Positions 8,445 to 16,539 of a stretch of 45,754 bases of DNA are shown here, in pieces; position 1 is the stretch's first letter, and each line of letters starts with the position of its first letter. This stretch comes from Anaerolineaceae bacterium UBA5211 (GTDB taxonomy: Bacteria > Chloroflexota > Anaerolineae > Anaerolineales > Anaerolineaceae), in NCBI GenBank assembly GCA_002412595.1, contig DHVJ01000045.1:1-45754 (forward strand), given 5' to 3'. Under the pieces are notes generated by a model. It had not been told where the DNA came from. It did not search any database and saw only the letters and a list, made by a program, of their open reading frames with translations. The translations under genes were made by a program, and so were the position numbers.

Positions 8445-9740
8445 TTATTCTTCCTCGATCGAATATACCATCACCTTATCTACGCGACGGCCATCCATAT
8501 CCACTACCTCAAAGCGGAACTGCGCCCAATCAAAATAATCGCCGCTCATCGGGATGCGTCCAAGCTGCGACATGATCAGGCCGCTTAATGTTTCGTAATC
8601 GCCCTCATCTTCATCTGGCAGCTCATTGATATTTAAGTATTCTTTTAATTCATCAAAATGTATCTTACCGTCGAATAACCAGGAACCGTCTTCTCTCTGG
8701 ATGGCTTCTGGTTCCTGTTCACCCTCCGGTGTAGCTACATCACCCACAATCGCCTCGATGATGTCATTCATACTGACCAGCCCTAAAACACCGCCGTATT
8801 CATCCACAATAACCGCTAATTCAATCCCGGTCATGCGGAAGTCCTGCAGCACATCCAATGCCGAGGTGGATTCGGGGATAAAAAGTGGCTGCTGCATGGC
8901 AGCTTGAATATTGTATTGTTTTCCACCAATGCGTTGGAGCAGCAGATCGCGTGATTGTACGATGCCAATAACATTATCCATCGATTCTTGAATGACAGGA
9001 AAGCGCGAAAAAGGATGTTCAGTAATTATTTTATGGATTTCGTCATAAGGTGCTTCGATATCTAAAAATATGGTGTCGGTTCTGGGCGTCATAAAGGCAT
9101 TGATATTCCGATCCCCCAGGCGGAAAATGCGCTCCACCATATCCTGTTCGGTTTCTTCGAAAATTCCGCTCATGGTACCTTGATCCAGAATGCTTCTCAG
9201 ATCTTCTTCGGTAACCTCATCATCAGTTGTGCCATGTATGCCCATGATCCGTAGGACCAGGTTAGTTGAACCGCTTAGCAAAGCCACAATGGGGGTGGTG
9301 ATTTTAGAAATACTTTGCATCAGCGCGGAAATTGCTGCAGCAATTTTTTCCGCATTGCTTAAAGCCAGCCGTTTGGGAACCAATTCCCCGAAAACCAATG
9401 ATAAGTAAGTGATAGCCAGGACTACAATTCCAACGCCAAGACCTTCGCTGTAAGGAGCCAACCAGGAAATTTTACCAATTTCCCTGCCAATTTCTTCAGA
9501 CAAGGTTGCGCTACCAAATGCGCCGCTGAGAATTCCAATCAATGTGATCCCAACCTGGACGGTAGAGAAGAAACGGTTAGGGTTATCCGCCAACTCTAAA
9601 GCTTTTCTAGCCCCCTTGCTCCCTTTTTCAGCTTCTTGTTCCAATCGATATTTACGGGCAGATACGATGGCCATTTCTGACATGGAAAATAAACCATTCA
9701 AAAGTACCAGGAAAATGATAATGAAAATCTCAGAAACCAT
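8445..9740 (-). CDS. CNNM/CBS/CorC_HlyC-domain membrane protein (HlyC/CorC family)
   Basis: A 431-residue integral membrane protein. Residues 1-190 form the DUF21/CNNM transmembrane domain (first helix SEIFIIIFLVLLNGLFS; GELVPKRLAL is a family hallmark). A paired CBS module follows (about 200-330, with TPRTDTIFLD and VDEYGGVLGLVSMNDIIEAIVG at its ends), then a C-terminal CorC_HlyC domain (about 345-431). Relatives include bacterial Mg2+ transporters and proteins historically annotated as hemolysins. Transport of Mg2+ or Co2+ is inferred from the family. It is a single-gene unit with AAGGG upstream of the ATG. Confidence 0.9.
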   Translation of the reverse strand: MVSEIFIIIFLVLLNGLFSMSEMAIVSARKYRLEQEAEKGSKGARKALELADNPNRFFSTVQVGITLIGILSGAFGSATLSEEIGREIGKISWLAPYSEGLGVGIVVLAITYLSLVFGELVPKRLALSNAEKIAAAISALMQSISKITTPIVALLSGSTNLVLRIMGIHGTTDDEVTEEDLRSILDQGTMSGIFEETEQDMVERIFRLGDRNINAFMTPRTDTIFLDIEAPYDEIHKIITEHPFSRFPVIQESMDNVIGIVQSRDLLLQRIGGKQYNIQAAMQQPLFIPESTSALDVLQDFRMTGIELAVIVDEYGGVLGLVSMNDIIEAIVGDVATPEGEQEPEAIQREDGSWLFDGKIHFDELKEYLNINELPDEDEGDYETLSGLIMSQLGRIPMSGDYFDWAQFRFEVVDMDGRRVDKVMVYSIEEE

Positions 9741-10012
9741 TGTTCCCTTTCTTATAATGAATTTTTTTAATAATATATGCTGTTTTTTTCAATTTTTGGG
9801 TTATCAAAATATAGTTTTTCTAATTTATTAAACGGTATGAACATTCTACCAAAGCGGGGGGAGTTAATATGTTTATTCAGACATAATCCTAACTTTTTTT
9901 TGTTTTTCACTGATGGTCAAAGTATAACCCGATATTTAAAGCAAATCAGCCCAGCCGTTTTTTTTCTAAAAATTAATAAATACTATTTTAACAAAAATGC
10001 CCTGGATTGAAT
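9741..10012. other. A+T-rich intergenic region without a recognisable gene
   Basis: About 270 bases with several homopolymeric A and T runs upstream of the CNNM gene. It must hold that gene's promoter, but I see no well-spaced -35/-10 pair. Short open stretches here lack ribosome binding sites and resemblance to proteins. Confidence 0.6.
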
Positions 10013-10042
10013 AAAAAAAGAACCCCATTTCTGGAGTTCTTT
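10013..10042 (-). terminator. Rho-independent terminator of the oxoamine synthase gene
   Basis: On the minus strand AAAGAACTCCA, loop GAAA, TGGGGTTCTTT followed by a run of T. The stem has one mismatch. It begins 6 bases after the stop codon at 10049. Confidence 0.85.
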
Positions 10043-10048
10043 CATCTT

Positions 10049-11227
10049 TTAGATAATCCCGACTTCTTTACCAACCTTACGGAAGGTTTCCAGCACTTGG
10101 TCCATTTGTGCATCGGTATGAGAAGCCATATAGCTTGTACGCAATAGCTGCATACCCTGCGGCACTGCCGGCGAGACCACCGGATTCACGAACACACCGT
10201 TTTCAAACAAACGTTTCCAGATCAGGAAGGTGCGCTCATCATCGCCAATAATTACCGGTACGATCGGGGTTACTGATTCACCCACGTTGAATCCCATCGC
10301 TCCCAATTCCTCACGGATACGCTTGCCAATTTGGTTAACTCGGTCAGCCAATTCCGGTTCATCCCGGATGATTTGCAGCGCAGCCAGTGCTGCTGCCGCA
10401 TTGGCGGCTGGAATGCTGGCACTGAAGATCAGTGAACGGGCATTGTGCTTGACAAAATGAATGACTTCTTCGTCTCCGGCCACAAAACCGCCCAATGAAG
10501 CAAAGGATTTGCTGAAGGTGGACATGATTAGATCTACCTGCTCAGTCATTTCAAATTGCGCCGCTGTGCCGCGCCCCCGTCCTGTCACACCCATACCGTG
10601 CGCGTCGTCCACCATGATACGCGCACCGTACTTTTGCGCAATTGGGTAAATCGCGGGCAAATCCGCCAGGTCGCCGCCCATGCTGAAAACACCATCCACT
10701 ACAATCAGCTTTCCGACTTCCTCAGGCAGGGATTTTAAAACTCGTTCCAAGTGTTCCACATCATTATGGCGAAAGCGTTCAATCTTTCCATATCCCAGGC
10801 GGGCACCATCCACAATACTGGCATGGTCATCCTTGTCCAGGATAACGACATCGTCGCGTGAGATCAGCGAGCTGATGGTACCCAGATTAACCTGCATACC
10901 GGTGGAAAAAATCAAAGCTTCTTCCTTACCAACAAATTCAGCCAGTTCGCGCTCCAACTGTTCATGCATGGCCAGTGTACCGTTGAGAAATCGTGATCCG
11001 GTGCAGGATGTTCCATAACGGCTGATCGCCTGTTGGGCAGCCTCTTTGACCTTAGGATGGGTTGTCAACCCCAGATAGTTATTGGAACCGCACATGATCA
11101 GGCGTTGTCCCTTATACTCCACCTCGGTACCTTCATTTTCATCCAGCGGTATGAAATACGGGTATGAACCGCTTTCCATTGCTTCGCGTGCCTGTGTGTA
11201 GTTACGACATTTTTCGAAAATATCCAT
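10049..11227 (-). CDS. Alpha-oxoamine synthase (KBL / BioF / serine palmitoyltransferase-like)
   Basis: A 392-residue fold-type I PLP enzyme that condenses an amino acid with an acyl-CoA. Visible residues: PLP lysine Lys240 in STFSKSFASLGG, His135 in DKDDHAS, Asp207 and His210 in VDDAHGMG. Automatic annotation would give glycine C-acetyltransferase or 8-amino-7-oxononanoate synthase. The N-terminus (YPYFIPLDENEGTEVEYKG, then MCGSNNYLGL) and RYGTSCTGSRFLNGTLAMHE look to me most like bacterial serine palmitoyltransferases of the Bacteroidetes type. No bio or tdh gene is nearby. It is a monocistronic unit with its own terminator. The exact substrate is unresolved. Confidence 0.8.
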   Translation of the reverse strand: MDIFEKCRNYTQAREAMESGSYPYFIPLDENEGTEVEYKGQRLIMCGSNNYLGLTTHPKVKEAAQQAISRYGTSCTGSRFLNGTLAMHEQLERELAEFVGKEEALIFSTGMQVNLGTISSLISRDDVVILDKDDHASIVDGARLGYGKIERFRHNDVEHLERVLKSLPEEVGKLIVVDGVFSMGGDLADLPAIYPIAQKYGARIMVDDAHGMGVTGRGRGTAAQFEMTEQVDLIMSTFSKSFASLGGFVAGDEEVIHFVKHNARSLIFSASIPAANAAAALAALQIIRDEPELADRVNQIGKRIREELGAMGFNVGESVTPIVPVIIGDDERTFLIWKRLFENGVFVNPVVSPAVPQGMQLLRTSYMASHTDAQMDQVLETFRKVGKEVGII

Positions 11228-11335
11228 GATTTATTCCTTAATATTATCTAAATTTGTTCTCAATTTAAAACATGAGTTATATAATAAAGTTACTAAAAAA
11301 ATAATTTTTTTATTATATCGCATTGGTTGATAAAT

Positions 11336-12244
11336 ATGTCTAAACAATACTTTGGCGCAATTGAATTGGGTGGAACGAAAACGAACGTGATGGTGGCAGA
11401 TGCAGAAAATCACCAGCTCGCAAAAAAAGTATTTCCGACTCTCTCCCCCGATGAAACAGTGATTGACATTTGCAACTTTTTTAAATCAACTATTTCCTCT
11501 GAGGGAATTGATTTGAAGTCTATCGGAATTGGCAGTTTCGGCCCGGTAGATCTGCATCCGGATTCAAAAACCTTTGGGTATATCACTTCCACCCCAAAAC
11601 CAGGCTGGCAATTCGTTAACATTAAAGGCAAAATAGAATCCGAGCTGGATATTCAAACTGAAATCGACACAGACGTCAACGCGGCTGCCCTGGGGGAATA
11701 TTCGTGTAAAAGCATGAATACCATCAAGAACATCGTTTATATCACCATCGGCACCGGCATTGGCGCAGGCTTTATCATAAACGGTCAGCTGGTCCACGGC
11801 TTGGTTCACCCGGAATTTGGTCACATCCACTTGCCCCATGACAAACGCATTGACCCTTTCCCTGGCATCTGCCCTTATCACCGCGATTGTTTTGAGGGTC
11901 TTGCTTCCGGCCCGGCCCTGACCGAACGCTGGCGCATGCCCGCGGACGAGATTCCCCAGGACCACGTCGCCTGGGACTTGGAAGGTGAATATATTGCCTA
12001 TGCGCTTTCTGATCTCATTTGCACGGTTTCCCCCGAAAAGATCATTTTGGGCGGCGGCGTCATGCACCGCTATTACCTTTACGATATTATTCGCACCAAA
12101 ACAGTTAACATAATCAACCGCTATATTCGCTCCAAGTATTTAGAGGAATCTATCGGTGATTACATCACAGCTCCCAGATTAAAAAATGATTCCGGCTTAG
12201 TCGGCGCGCTTTGCTTGGCAGTGCATGCCGATAAACCGGATTAG
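11336..12244 (+). CDS. ROK-family fructokinase
   Basis: A 302-residue sugar kinase. The N-terminal phosphate loop is GAIELGGTKTN, the catalytic aspartate is probably Asp113 in DTDVNAAALGE, and GTGIGAGFIINGQLVHG follows. A zinc site is formed by His163, Cys179, His182 and Cys185 (GH...GICPYHRDC), and this H-C-H-C arrangement with FEGLASGPA is that of the Bacillus-type ROK fructokinases. It should phosphorylate fructose to fructose 6-phosphate, fitting the adjacent pgi. The ATG at 11336 is chosen; the frame also allows TTG at 11327. The initiation region has only a weak Shine-Dalgarno. Confidence 0.85.
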   Translation: MSKQYFGAIELGGTKTNVMVADAENHQLAKKVFPTLSPDETVIDICNFFKSTISSEGIDLKSIGIGSFGPVDLHPDSKTFGYITSTPKPGWQFVNIKGKIESELDIQTEIDTDVNAAALGEYSCKSMNTIKNIVYITIGTGIGAGFIINGQLVHGLVHPEFGHIHLPHDKRIDPFPGICPYHRDCFEGLASGPALTERWRMPADEIPQDHVAWDLEGEYIAYALSDLICTVSPEKIILGGGVMHRYYLYDIIRTKTVNIINRYIRSKYLEESIGDYITAPRLKNDSGLVGALCLAVHADKPD

Positions 12245-12269
12245 ATTTGCAAAAAATTTGAGAAATATT

Positions 12270-13976
12270 TTATAAGCGGAACAGCTCAGTAAGCTGTGTT
12301 TCTTCGAAACTATTTTTTGTAAAATGCAGCCGCAGGACACGCCGCTTATGACCTTCCAATGCCTGGGTATCACCCAGCCCCTGAGCAAAGATCAGGTTAT
12401 TGAAACTGATCCCTTCATCCGGGATTTCGAGCGTTTGGTTTTCATCCTGTGTAATCACAATGAAAAGCCCATTGTTCTTTCCGCCCTTGTGCAATTGGCC
12501 GGTGGAATGCAGAAAACGAGGCCCAAAACCCAACGTAGTCGGTAGATGGGTTGCACGGGTCAGATTCTTTCTGAGTTCTTCAATTTTAAGTTCGTTATCC
12601 TCATTACGTTCAATAAAGGCGTTCAACGCAATGTAGTCGCCGTGAATGCCCTGCGCAATGAAGTCTTTCAGATAAGCCTGAGCACTGCTATGTTTATGTG
12701 CGGATTCTCCATAGAGCGCCAACACATCATCCTGCCATATTGGCGCAGCCATTTTTAATTCATCCCCGTCTTTCAGCACATTCAGCATTTGCTTGGCAAT
12801 GTCCTTGCTCTCCTGCACGTTAGGCTGGTTGAAGGCATTGACACCCATCAAAATACAAGCTACAGCCACGGCAACTTCCCAACGGTAAAATTCTGCAGCC
12901 AGGTCATACAATCCCGGCATGCGGCAGATAAAGACAGGCTGGTTGGCTGCGGTCAATTCGGATACGCGCTCATCAAAATGCCCATCTGCCCGCAGATGAA
13001 CAAACAAACGGTCATCGCTGTAATCATCCAGGGGCAATAGAGGTTCCATGTCCACCGGTATAATGCCTTTGCCTTCTTTGCCGCTGCTTTCTGCCACCAG
13101 CTGTTCGATCCACGAACCCATAGCCTCAACCGGCGCATCTGCCAGCAGCGTCAATTTATCACGCCCGATTTGATAAGCGGCGCCTAACACCACCCCTAAC
13201 TGCACACCGCCGTCTTCCATGCTGATAGCATTTCCGCTTTGTGCATTGGAAATCTTCAGGGATTGTTCCAATAGCATTTGGCCGTCATACCCGGCCAGCA
13301 CAGCCGGCACCAGGCCAAATGCAATCAGGGCAGAATAACGCCCGCCCACATTCGGATCAGCTTGGAATGCTTGGCGGAATCCTTTTTCAACGGCCAATTT
13401 TTGCAATTGCGTGTCCGGGTCACTGATGGCGATAAAATGTTTTCCGGTATGCTTTGCATCCACCTGGCTAACCTGGTCCCAGAAATACGCGAAAAGGGTT
13501 TTCACTTCAACAGTAGTCCCGGATTTACTGCTCACAATGAACAACGTTTTATCCAATGGAATTCGTTTTTCCAGGTTGAGGATCTGTTCTGGAGAAGTGG
13601 AATCTAAAATTGAAAGGACCAGATATTCTTTTTTCTCTTCGCCGTGTGTGGTGATGAACTGGCTGTACACTTCTGGAGCCAATGAAGAACCGCCCATCCC
13701 CAGCACGACTGCATGAGTATAACCCTCCGAAAGTACATCCTTTAGCAGCTTGCTGGCGGCTTTCACTAACTCTACGCCGTTTTGGGCTGAATCCAGCCAT
13801 CCCAAACGATGTGCGACTTCGTCCTGGTCGGATTGAATCGATGACCAAAGCGTTACATCGTGTTGATTAAAGCGTTCAACAAAGTTTATGCCGGCAAGCT
13901 TATTGAGCTGCTCTTGAATAGCAGAATCCAACAAGTTAACACCAGCGGGGTATGTAATTTCGGTTTTGGGTGTCAT
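12270..13976 (-). CDS. pgi: Glucose-6-phosphate isomerase
   Basis: A 568-residue sugar-phosphate isomerase interconverting glucose 6-phosphate and fructose 6-phosphate. SIS-domain motifs are present: LGMGGSSLAPEV, SSKSGTTVEVKTLF, and SWIEQLVAESSGKEGKG with the expected catalytic Glu/Lys region. The C-terminal block TLGFGPRFLHSTGQLHKGG is, from memory, typical of the isomerase half of bifunctional transaldolase/PGI fusion proteins; here that half stands alone with no transaldolase part. It starts 2 bases after the rpiB stop, so tkt-rpiB-pgi form one operon of the non-oxidative pentose phosphate and glycolytic branch. Confidence 0.93.
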   Translation of the reverse strand: MTPKTEITYPAGVNLLDSAIQEQLNKLAGINFVERFNQHDVTLWSSIQSDQDEVAHRLGWLDSAQNGVELVKAASKLLKDVLSEGYTHAVVLGMGGSSLAPEVYSQFITTHGEEKKEYLVLSILDSTSPEQILNLEKRIPLDKTLFIVSSKSGTTVEVKTLFAYFWDQVSQVDAKHTGKHFIAISDPDTQLQKLAVEKGFRQAFQADPNVGGRYSALIAFGLVPAVLAGYDGQMLLEQSLKISNAQSGNAISMEDGGVQLGVVLGAAYQIGRDKLTLLADAPVEAMGSWIEQLVAESSGKEGKGIIPVDMEPLLPLDDYSDDRLFVHLRADGHFDERVSELTAANQPVFICRMPGLYDLAAEFYRWEVAVAVACILMGVNAFNQPNVQESKDIAKQMLNVLKDGDELKMAAPIWQDDVLALYGESAHKHSSAQAYLKDFIAQGIHGDYIALNAFIERNEDNELKIEELRKNLTRATHLPTTLGFGPRFLHSTGQLHKGGKNNGLFIVITQDENQTLEIPDEGISFNNLIFAQGLGDTQALEGHKRRVLRLHFTKNSFEETQLTELFRL

Positions 13977-13978
13977 TT

Positions 13979-14431
13979 CTATTTAAAGAATTCCTTTTCA
14001 ATAGCTTTGAATTTATTAATGCGATTCTTGTAACGGTCCACATCCATTAGTGAAGCGCCTAAAAAGGCAGTCACAATCTCTTTTGCCAATGTCGGGCCGA
14101 CAATTTGTCCGCCCATGCACAGCATATTCATATTGTCGTGTTCCACACCTTGATGAGCGGAATACGTATCATGGCATAATCCGGCATAAACGCCTTTCAT
14201 TTTGTTGGTGGTGATGCAAACGCCGATACCTGAACCGCAAATTACCACACCCCGGTCAGCTTCACCAGAAATCAATGCCCGGCCGGCCCTTTCGGCAAAA
14301 TCCGGGTAATCTACCCGTTCATCCGTATAGGTACCCAGGTCCAACACTTCGTGTCCAGCCGCTTCAATAGCTTCCAGCACGGCTTTCTTGATGGGAAAAC
14401 CGGAATGATCGTTTGCAACCACTATTTTCAT
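13979..14431 (-). CDS. rpiB: Ribose-5-phosphate isomerase B
   Basis: A 150-residue RpiB/LacAB-family enzyme interconverting ribulose 5-phosphate and ribose 5-phosphate. Motifs: ANDHSGFPIK at the N-terminus (Asp8, His9) and GVVICGSGIGVCITTNK with Cys65, the catalytic cysteine position; NMLCMGGQIVG follows. Length is normal. It lies between tkt (20 bases upstream) and pgi (2 bases downstream), a sensible pentose phosphate operon. Confidence 0.95.
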   Translation of the reverse strand: MKIVVANDHSGFPIKKAVLEAIEAAGHEVLDLGTYTDERVDYPDFAERAGRALISGEADRGVVICGSGIGVCITTNKMKGVYAGLCHDTYSAHQGVEHDNMNMLCMGGQIVGPTLAKEIVTAFLGASLMDVDRYKNRINKFKAIEKEFFK

Positions 14432-14451
14432 TTTATTTCTCCAAAAACCTA

Positions 14452-16455
14452 CTAATCAAATATTTTTTTCGCTGTTTCAACGACATTTTCGACCGTAAAG
14501 CCGAATTCCTTGAACAGCGTACCGGCAGGAGCGGATGCACCGAAATGGTCCAATCCAATGCAGACACCCTGCGAGCCGACCCATCTTTCCCATCCCAAGG
14601 TCACACCGGCTTCAACCGAGATGCGCTTCTGGATGGCATCCGGCAATATCGATTTCCGATACTCCTCGGATTGGGCCTCAAACAGATCCCAGCTCGGGAA
14701 GGAAACCAAACGGACTGCGTGTCCTTCTTCGCTGAGCTTCTTTCCGGCTTCAATGATCAAGCTGACTTCTGAACCGCTGGCCATTAGAATGATCTCTGGT
14801 GTTCCTTTACCTAAATCAGCTAAAACGTACGCGCCTTTATGCAGTCCATCGGAATGCGCAAATTCCTGCTCACGGTCAAGGGTTGGCAAGTTTTGGCGGG
14901 TCAATATCAAAGCAGTTGGTCCGTGCCTACGGCTGATTGCCGCCTTCCAGGCTTCCCGCACTTCATTGGCATCACAAGGCCGGATAACGGAAAGATTGGG
15001 AATTGCGCGCAGAGCCATAACGTGTTCCACTGGTTGGTGGGTGGGGCCGTCTTCGCCCAAGCCTATGCTGTCGTGGGTATAAATCCAAATGGAATGTAAG
15101 TGAGAAAGCGCAGAAACACGCAGTGCGCCGCGCATGTAATCCGAAAATACCAGGAAGGTTGCGCCGTAAGGCAGGATACCTTTATGGTAAGCCATACCAT
15201 TCACAACCGCGCCCATACCGTGCTCGCGCACGCCATACTGCAAGTTGCGTCCGGAAGGATTCCCGGGTTGGAAAGAAGTGCTGCTGTTAATCCAGGTATT
15301 GTTGGAAGGCGCCAAATCGGCCGAACCGCCCATCAATTCCGGTAATTTTTCTGCTATCTCGTTCAACACGACACCGCTGGATTTACGCGTCGCCATGCCT
15401 TTGGCATCCGGCTCGAAGTATTTCAGATCTGCATCCCAATTTTTGGGCAGTTCCTGGGCGAAACGGCGGGTGTATTCCCCGGCCAAGTCAGCGTGTTTTT
15501 CTGCGTATTTCTTAAAATTCTCGTTCCAGGCTTTTTCCGCGGCTTGACCTTTTTCCTTGACTTCCAGGAAGTGCGCTTTTACGTCATCGGAGACATAGAA
15601 GGCTTCCTGCGGCCAGCAGAAGTTGTTCTTGGCGTTGGCCAGTTCTTCTTCTCCGGGCGGTTCGCCGTGTGCCTTGGAAGTGCCTTGCTTGGTCGGCAAA
15701 CCGAAACCGATGATGGTCGGGCAGATGATCAGCGAAGGCCGTTCATCCTGCTTGGCTGCCTGGATAGCAGCGTCAACCTCTTCCACATCATTTCCATCCT
15801 TGATGCGCTGCACATGCCAGCCATAAGCTTCAAACCGTTTTCCGCGATCTTCGGTGAAAGCAATGTCGGTTGAGCCTTCAATCGAAATTTGATTGTCGTC
15901 ATACAAATAGATCAGCTTGCCCAGCTTCAGGTGGCCCGCTAAAGAAGCCGCTTCCGAAGCAACGCCTTCCATCAAGTCGCCGTCAGTCACAATGGCATAA
16001 ACGTAATGGTCAACGATTTTCTGGTCATCCTGGTTAAATTCGGCGGCCAGGTGCGCTTCAGCGATGGCCATGCCAACGCCGTTGGAAAAGCCCTGTCCCA
16101 ATGGTCCCGTAGTGGCGTCCACACCGGGCGTCAGTCCATATTCCGGGTGACCGGGTGTCAGGCTGCCCCACTGCCGGAAATTTCTCAGGTCGTCCAATGT
16201 CAAGCCGTAGCCAGTCAAGTACAGCAGGCTGTATAACAGCATAGATCCATGTCCACCGGATAAGATAAAGCGGTCCCGGTCAGACCAATCCGGATTGGCA
16301 GGGTTGATCTTTAAATGGCGTGTCCAAATAGTATATGCCATGGCAGCGGTTCCCATGGGTAGCCCCGGATGTCCGGAATTTGCTTTCTGAACCCCATCCG
16401 CTGATAAAAATCTGATTGTATTAATAGCACGATTTTGCAGGTCGTGATCGGTCAT
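14452..16455 (-). CDS. tkt: Transketolase
   Basis: A 667-residue thiamine-diphosphate enzyme that moves two-carbon ketol units between sugar phosphates. Visible are SGHPGLPMGTA near the N-terminus, the ThDP motif TDGDLMEGVASEA, and the pyrimidine-domain block GLGEDGPTHQPVEHV with the catalytic Glu. Length is that of full bacterial transketolases. First gene of tkt-rpiB-pgi. The start ATG at 16455 follows GGAGG on the minus strand (spacing 6). Confidence 0.97.
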   Translation of the reverse strand: MTDHDLQNRAINTIRFLSADGVQKANSGHPGLPMGTAAMAYTIWTRHLKINPANPDWSDRDRFILSGGHGSMLLYSLLYLTGYGLTLDDLRNFRQWGSLTPGHPEYGLTPGVDATTGPLGQGFSNGVGMAIAEAHLAAEFNQDDQKIVDHYVYAIVTDGDLMEGVASEAASLAGHLKLGKLIYLYDDNQISIEGSTDIAFTEDRGKRFEAYGWHVQRIKDGNDVEEVDAAIQAAKQDERPSLIICPTIIGFGLPTKQGTSKAHGEPPGEEELANAKNNFCWPQEAFYVSDDVKAHFLEVKEKGQAAEKAWNENFKKYAEKHADLAGEYTRRFAQELPKNWDADLKYFEPDAKGMATRKSSGVVLNEIAEKLPELMGGSADLAPSNNTWINSSTSFQPGNPSGRNLQYGVREHGMGAVVNGMAYHKGILPYGATFLVFSDYMRGALRVSALSHLHSIWIYTHDSIGLGEDGPTHQPVEHVMALRAIPNLSVIRPCDANEVREAWKAAISRRHGPTALILTRQNLPTLDREQEFAHSDGLHKGAYVLADLGKGTPEIILMASGSEVSLIIEAGKKLSEEGHAVRLVSFPSWDLFEAQSEEYRKSILPDAIQKRISVEAGVTLGWERWVGSQGVCIGLDHFGASAPAGTLFKEFGFTVENVVETAKKIFD

Positions 16456-16486
16456 GCCCGTCCTCCATTTATTGAAAATAAAACCA

Positions 16487-16495
16487 ATTCTACCA
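16487..16495 (-). promoter_or_regulatory. Extended -10 promoter candidate for tkt
   Basis: On the minus strand TGG then TAGAAT, a TG-N extended -10 element, about 30 bases before the tkt ATG. No good -35 is seen. Confidence 0.45.
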
Positions 16496-16513
16496 TGCGG
16501 GTATTTTTACAAA

Positions 16514-16539
16514 ATCTGATATATGAACATAAATCAGAT
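16514..16539. terminator. A+T-rich hairpin at the copA/tkt boundary
   Basis: ATCTGAT-A-TATG, loop AA, CATA-A-ATCAGAT is an 11-bp stem with one A-A mismatch, overlapping the copA stop codon. On the minus strand it is followed by TTTTG. It could be a weak copA terminator or an operator for tkt. Confidence 0.4.
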
